A stretch of DNA of 64,000 nucleotides. Source: Astragalus membranaceus (Eukaryota > Streptophyta > Magnoliopsida > Fabales > Fabaceae). A model generated the notes under the pieces. It saw nothing but the letters and a program-made list of their open reading frames with translations. It searched no databases and was not told the origin of the DNA. The translations under genes were made by a program, and so were the position numbers. The stretch lies in contig JAZGSX010000012.1 of the NCBI GenBank assembly GCA_039519185.1, positions 186,001-250,000 of the forward strand, read 5' to 3'. Shown piece after piece: positions 31,180-43,604 of the stretch (its first letter is position 1; each line of letters begins with the position of its first letter).

Positions 31180-33532
31180 TGTAACACCCCGATAAATTCT
31201 AACATGTAGAATCACCGAAATGCACTAAATGGCATACATCAGAGTAACTTCCTGTTATTGAAATATTGAACACATCTAAAACTTTAGATAATATATAAAA
31301 ACTGGTTCTCTGAACCTCATAAGCTTTCCACAGTATGCTTAAGTTCCAAAACTTAAGACTTGTACATAACCTGGTGTTCAATACTCAAAACATAAAGTAG
31401 CGGAAACGATTTTACAACTTAACAATGAAAGTTATACAATCGGAACATAGGAACCACAAACGGAAACAAGGTCTAAAACATTAAACTAGGTCTTCAATGA
31501 CTCCAAGAGTCACACCAGCTAGCCATGCTTTACCGCCTTTGCTTTCCCCTGTTTCTCTGTAAAAACCACAAATATAAAGGGTGAGATAAACATTATCTCA
31601 GTGAGTCCTATCGAGACCCCTTACTACTCTAGCGGTTCATTATGCCTTGTTTTGAACTCGTGGTCCTAAAAAGCAACCACGTGGAAATACATTCAGTTCC
31701 TGTAACCTTCATGCTCATGGCCCTCCTAAGCGACACATGAAGCATGCAATCTTTGTTCCATGTTTTTAGCATAACACCTCAGTCTACCTATTTTATAGGC
31801 ATCTCTTGACCTTTTGGTGAACCCATCCCGCTATTTCTAGCAGGGGAAACATTCTTGAGTCTAGGTTTTGGGGCTCATGACTTCCCCTCCCCTAGTATGC
31901 TAACCTCTTAGGGTCGTCACCCTTTTTCCTCTTGTATTTATTATACATTTTCAGTCTGTGTACCCACATTGGGCTGTTAGTCATTCCAGTCATGTACCAT
32001 GTACCATATCAGTCAATTTCAGTGTACAATATCAGTCAAGTATCGTGTGTTATGATCATTCTTTAACATTTGCACTCTCGCGTTCTCTAAGAGCGGTTTT
32101 CCATTTTATTCATAACACACTATTTTTCTATCGAACATGTTCAATCTCATACCATTGTTACCTTTACATTGTTGTGGGACCTTGGGGAATGGATTAGAAG
32201 AGGATTGAAATCATTTGGAATGGATAAATATGTACTTTGAAATTGAAGGTCAGAAAATCTCACACGACCCGTGCGTGTAGGCGCACGACCCGTGCGTGGT
32301 TGAACAGTTCGTAGAAATTTTCCAGGAAGATACGCACGACCCGTGCGTGTAGGCGCACGATCCGTGCGTTAGCTACCAGATTTACAGAAAGTTTCAGAGA
32401 CTTACGCACGACCCGTGCGACTAGGCGCACGATCCGTGTGTGTTTTAAAACCCAGTCCCTGTCGTATCAGAGGGAGGCGCACGACCCGTGCTCGTATGCA
32501 CACGATCCGTGCGTCTCTATCAGTTTCCAGAAAACAGGTTTTTCATGTATTATTCCATTCCATTCCGATTCCCACTTCCCTTCCGATCGAGGCCCAAACT
32601 CCAACACGCATTAAAACACAATATTATAGCAATCCAATCCAGCACACCCAACAATCAATCAAGCAATTCATAGTTCAATCACAAGTTTTGGGGAAAACGG
32701 TTTTTTTCAATAAGATTTCTTTTGATAACACAAATACATGACCATGGTTTTCGAAAAGAAGATTCTGAAACACAAACATATTCCCTAAGCGAGTTATAGA
32801 ACTCACCGGCTGCGATGAAAATCGCAAAATCAACGAATCCGCGAGATGGAACGAAGAAATGACTTCACGAATGACTTCGGACTCGACTCCACGCTACTCT
32901 AAACGTTCCAAAAACTGAACCGATAGAGCTTGGCCTATAATACTTCGAACTTCACTCCCAATCTACCTTATGAGGGTTGTTACTCGCTTTGTGGCTCCCA
33001 AAATGAACATGCAACTGTATTTCAGCTATTGGACTCCATTTTTGGAGCTTGGAGCTTCATGTGAACAAAAATGGTGAAATGGTGATGAGAAGGGTTGATG
33101 GGAATTTTCTGAGCATCAATGTATAGAGGAAGAAGAATGATGAACAATGGTGGTTTTGGATTCAACATGCATGAACAAATGAGGTAGAATCCCTCCCCTT
33201 TCTTCTCCACTCTCTCTCTCGAGTTCTCTCCTCCTCCTCTCTACTACTTGCTGAATTTCAGAAAAATGAGGGAAGTGAAGTGTGTTGTGGTGTTTTGGTC
33301 AGCTGGAGCCTCATTTAATGAGGTGAAAGGGCCAAAATACCCCTACTCTCTAATACTCTCTTAAATTACTCCTAACGCCACCCTAATCCCATAACTCACT
33401 AGCTTAACATAATATTCTAATTATGTACAACTATTATTTATAACTTCTCATTATCACATAATTAATGCAATTTAATCAACTTAACCTCTAGCTAATTTAA
33501 TTAATCTAATTAGCTAATTAGGGGATGTTACA
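31180..33532 (-). repeat. Full-length LTR-B of element G (2,353 bp)
   Basis: It starts TGTAACATCC at 33532 and ends TGTTACA at 31180 on the minus strand. It is a diverged subtype of the element II LTR and close to the LTR at 59098-61434. It carries the palindrome pairs at 32261-32513 and the hairpin near 31582-31600. Confidence 0.93.
32261..32513 (-). promoter_or_regulatory. Palindrome-pair array in LTR-B of element G
   Basis: Four pairs of 13-bp GCACG-N3-CGTGC palindromes with the 21-bp pair spacing and roughly 72-bp period seen in element II. Centres alternate between GGGTC and GGATC forms. Confidence 0.6.
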
Positions 33533-33580
33533 ATCACCCCAACTTCTAAAATTTTGTCCTCAAAATTGACAAAACATACC

Positions 33581-33754
33581 TTACTCGAACAAATACGGAT
33601 ATTTCTCCCGCATGCACTCCTCTACTTCCCATGTCGCTTCGTCAGGTGACACACCGTCCCAAAGCACCTTGACAATAGGAATTGACCTCGTCCGGAGCAT
33701 TTTCTCGCCGCGTTCGATGATTCTGATTGGGGTAGGATGATAAGATAGATCCGG
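33581..33754 (-). pseudogene. pol 3' end: chromodomain-like tail, the other half of element G pol
   Basis: On the minus strand it encodes the last ~57 residues of pol (the RIIERG, PIVKVLWDGV and DEATWE blocks) and the normal stop at 33581-33583, followed by the polypurine tract (33533-33547). It begins at CCGG, exactly where the pol of element G stops. It has no start codon of its own. Confidence 0.88.
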
Positions 33755-33768
33755 AATCAGACTAGTTA
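33755..33768 (+). other. Junction filler with CAGACTAGTTA
   Basis: Between the pol 3' end on the minus strand and the plus-strand leader lies a short filler. Its ATCAGACTAGTTA is identical to 13 nt of the LTR-A interior (about 2918-2930). The 11-mer CAGACTAGTTA recurs at the other end of the following fragment (37666-37676). Confidence 0.75.
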
Positions 33769-36700
33769 GGGTGGTTTTATCCCTCGAGTAACTCTGCTAT
33801 CTTGCTTCTTGTGATACTAAGAGACATTGAGACTGATCAACTTAATACTTGGTGTATCATTTGCAGAATTATGGCAGGAGGATCGAGGAATAACCCACCA
33901 GTTGATCCGCATTCTGCATGGATGCAGAACGTGATCGAGAGACAACAGAAGATGATGGAAGATATGCTGCAGATGCAACAGAATGCTCAAGCTCAGCCCC
34001 AGCAAGTCCCTGAGCCTCAAGCTGACCCAAGGAGGGTTTTCTCTGAATTTCTGAAAATGAAGCCGTCCGAGTTCCGAGGAGGACCGGATGTTATGGAAGC
34101 TCAGCATTGGCTAGATGATATAGAGAAGATCTTCGTAGCTATGCAAGTAACTGATGATGACAAGTTGAGATTGGCAACTCATATGCTGAAAGGAGAAGCT
34201 AACAACTGGTGGACTAATGCCAAAGCCATGATGGTAACTATGGATACTCCCCAGACTTGGGAACATTTCAAGCAGGTATTTTTGGAGCAGTTCTTTCCGA
34301 CAGCCATGAGGTTCGACAAGGAGAACGAGTTTCTGACTCTCACTCAAGGAAGTTCAACTGTGGGTCAGTACGCGGCTAAGTTTGAAGAGTTATATCAATT
34401 CTTCGGTTTGGCCGGGTATGCTCCCAATGACAAGTGGAAAACCGAAAGGTTCAAGTATGGGCTAAGGGAAGACATTGCTCAGAGTTTGAGTTCTTTTGCC
34501 TATACTAACTATGCTGCCATGGTTCAACAAGCACACATAGCTGAGAGTGACTTGAAGAGGTTATATGCAAGCAGAAAAGTATTCCATCAGAATAAGAAGA
34601 ATGTTGGATCATCCAACCATCAGACGGGTCCCAGGCACAACTCCAACAAAGGGAAGCAGGTTCAGTCGTCGAACTCCTCAAGGTTCAGTACATGTTCCAA
34701 CTGTGGAAAGTACCATCAGGGTAAATGCCAGATGGGATCCAACCAGTGTTATTTCTGCAAGAAAGACGGCCATTTTGCACGGGACTGCCCAGAGAAAGAG
34801 AAGAGTCAAGGAAGTAACCCTGCTGCTACTACAACTCATGGGAGAGTTTACACCTTGGACGCCCAGAAGGTCACACCGTCAGATAATCTACTAAGGGGTA
34901 TGGGATCTCTTTTTAATAACTCCGTTAGTATTTTATATGATTCGGGTGCGACCCATTGTTTTATATCTCAAGTTTGTGTCGATCGGTTGGGATTGGCTTT
35001 AACTCCTTTGCCTCAACCAATCTCCATTAAGACTGCTGCTGAGGGTAGTGTTCAGACCCAAGCGATATGTGAAAATTGTCTTCTATCCATTGGAGACAGG
35101 AATTTTGTAGTAGACTTCATTTGTTTACCAATGAAGGGCATGGATGTCGTCCTAGGAATGAGTTGGATGACGGCCAACCATGTGACTATAGATTGTTTCC
35201 ATCGAACTATCGGTTTCGCCTCCGAGTCAGTGGAGCTACAGCCGCCCAATTCTGAAGCTGTTATTTCTTTCACTTCGGCCAGTAATTATCTGTTCCAAGG
35301 CGCGGAAGCTTACGTCATGATGCTGTCTGCATCCACTGAGACAGGTCAGGATTTATCTTCTGTGCAAGTTGTTAATGAATTTCTTGATGTGTTTCCCGAT
35401 GAAGTTCCTTCATTTCCTCCGGACCGTGAGGTGGAATTTTCTATAGAATTGGTTCCAGGCACTGGACCTATTTCTATAGCCCCATATCGAATGTCGCCAT
35501 TAGAGTTGAGGGAATTGAAAGTTCAACTAGAAGAGCTAATTTCCAAGCGGTTTATCCGGCCGAGTGCCTCACCATGGGGTGCTCCAGTGTTGCTTGTTAA
35601 GAAGAAGGACGGAAGTATGAGGTTGTGTATTGATTATCGCCAGTTGAATAAAGTGACTGTCAAGAACAAGTACCCTCTACCAAGGATTGATGATTTGCTA
35701 GATCAGTTGAGGGGAGCTTCTGTGTTTTCAAAGATTGATCTAAGGTCCGGTTATCACCAAATCAGGGTTCGAGCTTTGGACGTCCCGAAGACCGCTTTCC
35801 GTACGAGATATGGACACTATGAATTCGTAGTGATGCCCTTCGGTTTGACCAATGCTCCAGCTGTATTCATGGATTATATGAATCGAATTTTTAATCCTTA
35901 TCTGGATCAGTTTGTGGTAGTGTTCATCGATGATATCTTGGTGTTCTCTAGGACGATTGAGGAGCATGTGCAACATCTCCGAATTGTTCTGAACGTTCTC
36001 CGAGAGAAGAAGTTGTATGCTAAGCCGTCCAAATGTGATTTTTGGATGCCAGAAGTTAAGTTTCTAGGCCACGTAATATCTAGGACAGGTGTTGCTGTGG
36101 ATCCCAGTAAGATCGAAGCTGTGGTAGACTGGGAGCAGCCGTCTACGGTTACTGAGGTAAGAAGTTTCTTAGGATTAGCTGGGTACTATCGAAGATTCAT
36201 TCAAGGATTTTCCCAGTTGGTTCTTCCACTCACTCGGTTAACTCGCAAGGGTCAGCCGTTTGTTTGGGACTCAGCATGTGAAAATTGTTTCACGGAATTG
36301 AAGGGTCGTTTGACTTCTGCGCCCATCCTGATTCTTCCAGATCCGTCCGTAGGATTCCAAATCTATTGCGACGCCTCTGGTAAGGGTTTGGGATGTGTCC
36401 TGATGCAGAATCAACAAGTAGTTGCCTATGCCTCCAGGCAGTTGAAGCCTCATGAAGAGAATTACCCGACTCATGATCTAGAGTTGGCAGCGATTGTGTT
36501 TGCCCTAAAGATTTGGAGACATTACCTGTATGGGTCTCGTTTCGAAGTCTTTAGTGACCACAAAAGTCTGAAGTATTTGTTTGACCAAAAGGAGCTGAAC
36601 AACAGACAGAGGAGATGGGTAGAATTCCTGAAAGATTATGATTTTGAATTGAAGTACCATCCTGGTAAGGCTAATGTTGTTGCCGATGCTTTAAGCAGAA

Positions 36701-37627
36701 AGTCTATCCATACTGCAAAGCTGATGATGTACGAGATGTCATTGTTGGAATCATTCAGAGACCTCAATTTGAGAGTTAAGTCAAGAAGGAACAGGTTGGT
36801 GTTGAGTCACATTCAGATTTCAAGTTCATTGAGGAATCTAATTCGCTCAGCCCAAGAAGGTGATGTAGAGCTGCAAGCGCAGAAGAGATTGCCGAGTTAC
36901 ACCGAAGACGGTGATGGAGTAATTTGTTTTGATGGTAGAATCTGTGTGCCGGATGATGAGAACGTAAAGAGGCAAGTTCTAGAAGAAGCTCATAAGAGTC
37001 AGTTCTCAATACATCCTGGGTCTACCAAGATGTATCGAGATCTGAAGCAATTGTATTGGTGGCCTGGTATGAAAGTGGATATTGCAGAATTTGTGTCTCG
37101 ATGCTTAACTTGTCAAAAGGTTAAGATAGAGCACCGGAAGCCAGGTGGCCAGTTACAACCGTTGAATGTACCTGAATGGAAATGGGAGAGCATATCTATG
37201 GATTTTGTCACGGGATTACCACGGTCCCAAGTCGGAAATGATTCTATTTGGGTAGTGGTGGATCGCCTGACCAAGTCCGCTCATTTTATTCCAGTGCGTT
37301 CGACTCACAAGGTTGCTAGGTTAGCAGATGAATATCTCAAGAATATTGTGAAGTTGCATGGAATCCCTACAAGTATCATCTGTGATCGAGATCCCAAGTT
37401 TACATCTCGATTTTGGAGAGCATTGAACATGGCGTTAGGAACAAAGGTGTGTGTTAGCACCGCATACCATCCTCAGACAGACGGGCAGACTGAGAGGACA
37501 ATTCAGACTTTAGAGGATATGTTGAGAGCTTGTGTACTGGATAGTGGAGGTAGATGGGAGGATCACCTTCCATTGGTGGAATTCTCATACAACAACAGTT
37601 ATCATTCTAGTATCGGAATGGCTCCAC
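33769..37627 (+). mobile_element. Element H: gag-pol fragment without LTRs
   Basis: The fragment starts within the leader motif TTAGGGTGGTTTT and ends inside integrase after the block SSIGMAP. It has no LTR, primer site or polypurine tract. It is flanked by 11-bp direct repeats CAGACTAGTTA (33758-33768, 37666-37676). Confidence 0.85.
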
Positions 37628-37665
37628 CGAAACTCCAAACCCTTCCTGTTATTGACAAAACATAG
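33871..37665 (+). pseudogene. gag-pol: Truncated Gag-Pol of element H, 1,264 aa
   Basis: It is open from the conserved MAGGS start through both zinc knuckles, DSGA protease, RT (FIDD), RNase H and the integrase core with all three acidic catalytic residues. It then leaves the family sequence at 37627 and reads ~12 residues of filler to a stop. The integrase C-terminal domain and the chromodomain-like tail are missing. The gag differs from element G by a handful of substitutions near the first zinc knuckle. I infer a recently broken copy. Without LTRs it cannot be a mobile unit, but the reading frame is undamaged. Confidence 0.9.
37628..37665 (+). other. Patchwork filler between element H and the LTR-A copy
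   Basis: It contains CCTTCCTGTTATTGA (antisense LTR-B) overlapping ATTGACAAAACATA (antisense of the region before the polypurine tract). The reverse complements of both pieces occur in the filler at 43619-43647, on the other side of the LTR-A copy. Confidence 0.75.
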
Positions 37666-40103
37666 CAGACTAGTTAACACCCGAAACCCTGACCTTTATT
37701 TAGTCAGCGTATCAGTTTTTGAAATATCGTTTTCATCATAAATCTCACCTTCTGGAGTAAGTCAATCCCAGTTTAGGTATCAGTTGAGGAAGTCCCTCCA
37801 GAAATTTCAAGTACAGATCTCGATTCTTCTTCTTCCGAGTCACAATGTGACGAATGACAAAGCCAATTGAGTAAAGATACTCCGTCGTCAGTAATGACTA
37901 GTGGAATCATAAGTGTCGATCAGGTTAAGTCCCGATCAGGAATTATGAGTCAAATCCTTCAAAGAAGATTAGTTTTTGGAATCGGTAGAAGTGACCTTAT
38001 TTCAATCCGCTGCTGGAAGCATTCCGATCACGGTCTGTGAGAAATTCTCGTTAGTCTTCCGACTCATTTGTTCGTAACTCCTGCTCTGGAACTCCGATTT
38101 TTATGTTCCGAGAGGCGTTGGAAAGCTAACGAAATTATCTACACCGATGAATGGGTTGTGAACCGTATCTTCAATTGTATTTTGAATTGTACCTCTGTTT
38201 TGGAATCTGAACCGTAAACTCTAAACATTCGTGGAATGTGGACCTCCCTGTTATTCGGGAAATTGGTAAAAGGACCTCCAATCAGTCAGTTTAGACTTCT
38301 AGAACCCGTTCTGAAGCTATATTGATTAATGTAATGTAAGAATTATGTCTGGGTAGTCGCGGAAGTTCGGAAAGAGGCTGGACCAAGGAAAGTTCTAAAT
38401 GATAAATTCAACGAATCAATACGAAGACACTTATGGTGTGCTCGTGTGATTCCCGAAATAATTTTTGTTTTCAAAAATCCCCTGGTGCCACCGCAATTCC
38501 AATTTCGTAACTAATCCGAGAATAATTGTTGCGCTGAAGTTAATCGAGAAACCAAAGATTGTCTAGAATGACTCTAAACCTCATCTCCAAAAGAAGACTG
38601 TATGTCGTTCTAGTAGGATTCCCAATATCGAAAATTGCATCTCCTTAGGATCTGAGTGATCAAGAATCTATGAAAGATAGGTATCAAAGTTCAAGCCTAG
38701 TTGACTTTGGAAGAACGCTGAAATTGGACAAGTCGTTGACTTAGAAAACTCCGAAAAAGCCATGGTGGGGAAAATCATCCTTCGAATGTTATAGCATTCA
38801 AGCTTCCGCTACCGTGGTGGAACTCCAATCGTTAATCTTGAGTTCGTTAAATCAACAGTAAATTGTTATGACTTTGATCCATCGGATGGATCGAAGCTAG
38901 TTTCACCGTTCTAATAATCTATCGGCAAGATGTCAATCAAGCAAGTATGTACTGAATTCAGAGTTGTCTGATTTAGCCAGTACACAAGGCTTTCTCAGAA
39001 TCCAATGAGTTGAGTACCTATAATGTTTTTACCTTTTCACCTTCTACACCCGTTTGATGGTAGAGTGAGTGAGGATGAACCGTATGTCGGTCGGAGACTA
39101 AATGATTGGACAGTGACTGTATGACACATGAGTCCTTGATAGTGAACTTTATAACCTTTGTGTAGTCTCTTGAGACGGTTAAGTCGTATCCATTTTTCAT
39201 CATGAAATACGAACCCTTGTATTAATCTCGAAGTTTTATCATGGACCGATTCGAGAAAGGAATTGAAAGGAAATGAATTGAATCGAGTGGAATAGCGGCT
39301 CGAGGAGAATTTTTAAAGCAAATACCCGCTTTCCTTTCGGCTCGATGTCCTTCCCGATCCCTTCCTCGAACGAACCTCATTATTTTTGTTTTAACGGAAC
39401 CGAACTCAAGCACGATAAAAGTTTGCGAGATTTTGATCGCACAAAGGGTTGACTCCAACAAAATAACACCTTTATTCTCACTTTCAAACTTGCAAATTTT
39501 AAAAATTTGAGAATGAGATTCCGCTTTGTTGGAGCGCCGTGCATTGTGTAAGGTCATATATAAGTTGGGGTGAATTAACCTTTGGGATAGTCGTATTTTC
39601 AAACTATCGTCATTAGAAACCCCATTGAAAAGAATTTTCATTCAAATGGAACTATTATACTTTCAAGTTTTGGAACCGATTTAATGAAAGAATATTTTGC
39701 TATTATTTTAGAGTTTTTCCTGGATTCGGTTGCAAGGAAAAATCGTTTCTAGATTCCTTGGACTGAAAGTCAACCTGTTTTATAAAACAACTCTGTTTGC
39801 TTCAGTCGAGAATTTTAGTAAATGAGTCAAGCGCTTATGTGAGCGTAACTCGGGAAGAGAAGAAAACTTTTCTTCTGAATACCGTATGGTTTGATTCCAA
39901 AGAAATTCTCTTAAACTCATCATTTCGTTCCAATTCAAGCTACGGCTAGGCCGAAACCTTCCGAGTTCCTGACTTCGATAGTGCAGGATGTGTGGATACC
40001 ATAACTATGAATTCGTATCCTCAACAGACTGTAGGCGTTCCATTATCCGTAACAATTAGTGTCAGCTTTCAAGAGGTCGGAATAGTTAATTTCTGAAGAA
40101 AGT

Positions 40104-40372
40104 CTGTATCTTCATGATATCTTTCACGTGTCTCAATTGAGAAAATGTATTCCCGATCCACTTCAGCCGTTGAGCGTTGAAGCGATCGATCTTCGACCGG
40201 ATTTATCATTCCAACCTTATCCTATCTATATCTTGGAGCGTGGTATGAAGACTCTGCGTCCAAGGACTACTCCGATTGTCAAGGTAGTCTGAGAAGGCTT
40301 CTCAGCCGAAGAGGCTACTCGGGAATTGGAAGAGGACATGATGACCTGATATCAATACCTTTTTGCATAAGG
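40104..40372 (+). pseudogene. Decayed pol 3' end in LTR-A copy 3
   Basis: The same relic as at 6894-7162, in the opposite orientation and with the same in-frame stop after PIVKVV. The shared stop shows that the decay happened before the two copies separated. Confidence 0.8.
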
Positions 40373-40404
40373 TTCGTCTTGTCAATTTTGAGGACAAAAT
40401 TTTT

Positions 40405-40419
40405 AAAAGTTGGGGTGAT
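40405..40419 (+). other. Polypurine tract of LTR-A copy 3
   Basis: AAAAGTTGGGGTGAT directly before the LTR start TGTAACATCC at 40420. Confidence 0.88.
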
Positions 40420-43400
40420 TGTAACATCCCTAATTTTTAAAGACTCGTACTATGATGACTAAGACCGAGTAATTATTTATGGGAATAATCGGTCGTGTCT
40501 CGGGGAGTAATAGTCGAGGAAAAGTCCAAAGAAATTCTACTCAACATTTAATTATGGCTTAGTCATAATTTAAATGAACAATTAGAGCGCAAGGGTAAAA
40601 CCGTCATTTCGCCGTACATCGAAGATTTATCAAATTGAACGAAATGATTAATTCCAACTCGAGAGAGAGGTAGTCGAGAAACCTTTGCCGAGTATAAAAC
40701 CATAGGATTTTAGGGGTTCTAGTACCAAAAACCTTGAATAGATGGGCCAAGGGCAAAATGGTCATTTCCTCACCATTTAACCCTCAGCCCTTATTCTTAC
40801 CCCAGCTGAACTCCCCTCTTCACCTCATTTTCAGAACTTAGAGATAATAGAGAGGAAAACAGAAAATTGAAGAAAGGGGAGAAGAAGGAGGGATGTGAAG
40901 GAGGAGAGAAAGGAGGGGATCCACCCTTGAACTTGGTTGCATGTAGGTTATTCCTTCACCTCTTCACTCCATTTTCCATCCTCTTTCAGTTAATATAAGC
41001 TTCTGAACCTGATTCCTACTCCTTTCCTTTTCTCCAATTTCGAAATGTGAAGCTCCAAGTGAGAACAATGAAACTTTGATCAATGGGAAGCCTTGCATGT
41101 TCATGTGGAACCTAGGGGAGGGCAATCTGAGCCTACTTTATGAATTGGAAGGTGTTTTGGAGGGTGTGGAGTTTCTGGTTCAGGGAGTTGGATCTCAAAT
41201 TCGTGATAGCAAGTGATTGAGGATGATGATGTTCAAGTCAATCAAGAATTCTGGGTGAAACCCGTATGGTATACCTTCAGTGATTTCATCGAATCTCCCT
41301 GTACACAACTCCGATGATCGTGATTCTTGTTCCTCTGGAAACTAGACTCGAAGCTCTTCATTTTGGGCACAAGAACCGTATGATTTCATGGAGAAATGAA
41401 GGAGATATTATGTCCCCAAGTTACGGTTTCAGAATCTGCCACTGTACTGAACCAGTCACATAGTTTCGGTGATATCTCTCGATCTACTGGATGCATGCGC
41501 GTGAAACTTCTTCCATCTGAAAGTAGACGAAATTATCTTCACAATGGGCACTGATTTGAGTAGATTTGGTCACGGATTGACCAAGTTATGCTTATTGCAA
41601 AACTGGGTCCTGATTCTGGGAAATGGAAATGGAAGCTAGTATGCCCGTTCGTCAAATCTGAGTTCGATTCGCCAAAGTCTCGAGCGCCATCAGTTCGATA
41701 TACTGAGGTGGGGTCCAGTAGCGAGGATGATTGACTTAGTTACTGGTCGCGCAAGTGGGACCCATCAAGTTCAGATGCGGAGGCAATTGGAGCGTGTACG
41801 TGACTACGGGGATTGTTCGAGTGGTTAACGGTTCGGTTGTTCGAGCGAGGGCGCGACTTCTCGGGGACTCGTCAACCGGGTGAGTTCTACTCACGGATAG
41901 GGATATTTTTAGGTGTTTTGAAATTATATCGGTTTTGAGTCATAAGGCAATTATCAATTTTCGAAAGATTTTGGAACCGAAAACCGTTTTTGAGCAATAT
42001 CGCGTTTTTACGGTTTTTATTGAATTGTTGAACAATTTGCGAAATTGTGATTTTAAGTGCTTTCACTGGAATATGGTCTGGAATGTTGTTTATTAAATCC
42101 GTTTTCAGGTTGGAGAACGATCGGAATTCGATTTGGGCGAGAAATGGAAAGCGGAATGAGAAACTAGAATTCAGTAACAGAACAGGCCGCACGGGTCGTG
42201 CGCCCCTGGGCACGGACCGTGCGTCCTCTTCGGGTTGGCTGTGTGATTTTGGTAAATCACGCACGGGTCGTGCGCCCCTGGGCACGGACCGTGCGTGAGC
42301 TGCTGTTACCGGACTCCGATTTCTCATTTCGTCGCTCCTTTCGATCCCGAATCACTTCTAATTTTCTCCCCAACCCACTTTAAGGATATTGCCTTACTGA
42401 CAACCGTATTTTGAACTTATTCAATTCATGATTTTGAAAAAGAGTTTCAAAGCATATTTGACTGAAAAACCGAAACCCTAGTATACGTGTGGGTACACCG
42501 TCTGATGGACTGGCTGAATATATATATGTTTATATATGTTAATTGAATTTGATTATAATGCCGGATGTTTATAAATTCATCAAAACGGGTTATAAGTCAA
42601 TAATACATTACAATTTGATTATAAGGCCGGATGTTTATAAATTCATCAAAACGGGTTATAGATCAATAAGATATAAATTATCTAAAAAGATATTGTGATT
42701 GATCCTTTGGTGATCGGAAAGATATATATTATCTAACTCTCGAGAAATCGTTATGTATTGTCATACATAAATCGCGTTGGGTGACGACCCGACAAGTAGC
42801 ATACTAGGGAGGGTAGTCATGACCCCTTACCTAGGCCCTGAATGTGTTTTGGCGTGGTCAACTCACGGGTTGCCGGGATTAGCAGAGGTGCAGTCGGCTT
42901 GTGCTAAGTTATTGATTATAAGTTAACATTGCCGGGATTAGCAGTTGTGCAGTCGGCAGATGTTAAGCTATAGCTACCGGGATTAGCAGTTGTGCAGTCG
43001 GTTGAGCTAAGCTATTAAAAACCATACTTAAGAAAATTGCCGGGATTAGCAGTTGTGCAGTCGGTTGAGCTAAGCTATTAAAAACCATACTTAAGAACAT
43101 TGCCGGGATTAGCAGTTGTGCAGTCGGCCGATGTTAAGCTATAGCTACCGGGATTAGCAGTTGTGCAGTCGGTTTAAGCTAAGCTATTAAAACATAATTG
43201 AGAATACGGTTTGCTTGGTATTTTGATTATAGCTCGTGGTAGCTAATCAAACAGTGTTAACGGTTTAATAAATTGAACCGAGTGTCAGTGAGGGGGCACG
43301 GTAGGACTCACTGAGACAAGTTGTCTCACCCAATCCATATTTGTTGTTTTTACAGAGAACAGGTTATAAGGACAGCAAGCGGCACAGTTGGTATGTCGGG

Positions 43401-43604
43401 TTCGAGAAGAAGACTGAAGATTGATTCTTTGATAGTTGTCCATGTTCTCCTGCGGTTATCTCTGTATTCGGTCGTATGACTCGAGCTTGTATTATTTGAT
43501 TTATTAGTTTCCGCTGTTTCTTGTAAAGATGTATATCTGAACAGGAATTTTTATACTCTGATTAGTACCAAATTGTATATTTAGGTATTTCTTTGTTAAA
43601 GAAA
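40420..43604 (+). repeat. LTR-A copy 3 (near complete, six-unit array)
   Basis: The only LTR-A here with an intact 5' end in sense orientation. It carries palindrome pairs at 42189-42294, a six-unit CGGGATTAGCA array at 42871-43170 (one more unit than the other copies) and the hairpin at 43312-43328. It stops after GTTAAAGAAA, about 15 bp before the expected end. Confidence 0.92.

Larger units (their letters stand above)
26751..33754 (-). mobile_element. Element G: complete LTR-B element in circularly permuted order with one LTR
   Basis: Minus-strand order: pol 3' end (33754-33581), polypurine tract, one full LTR (33532-31180), primer site, leader, gag and pol to 26751. Both ends are the same CCGG of pol. 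The length without one CCGG is 7,000 bp. Element II minus one LTR is 6,897 bp; the LTR here is 18 bp longer and the leader 85 bp longer, which gives 7,000 exactly. No pol sequence is lost. This is the order and content expected of a one-LTR circle opened at that CCGG. A tandem array cut twice at the same site is the alternative. Confidence 0.8.
37666..43604 (+). mobile_element. LTR-A element copy 3: 5'-truncated interior plus 3' LTR
   Basis: The interior starts at the point equivalent to 2919, so primer site and 5' LTR are missing. It then runs colinearly to the polypurine tract (40405-40419) and an LTR that lacks its last ~15 bp. It is the reverse complement of 3763-9601 with few differences. 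It carries no enzyme genes; between 37680 and 40090 I see only non-coding sequence. Confidence 0.88.

Noticed and set aside
33766..33771. TTAGGG as telomeric repeat
   Set aside because: It is a single occurrence within a conserved leader motif; plant telomeres normally use TTTAGGG in arrays.
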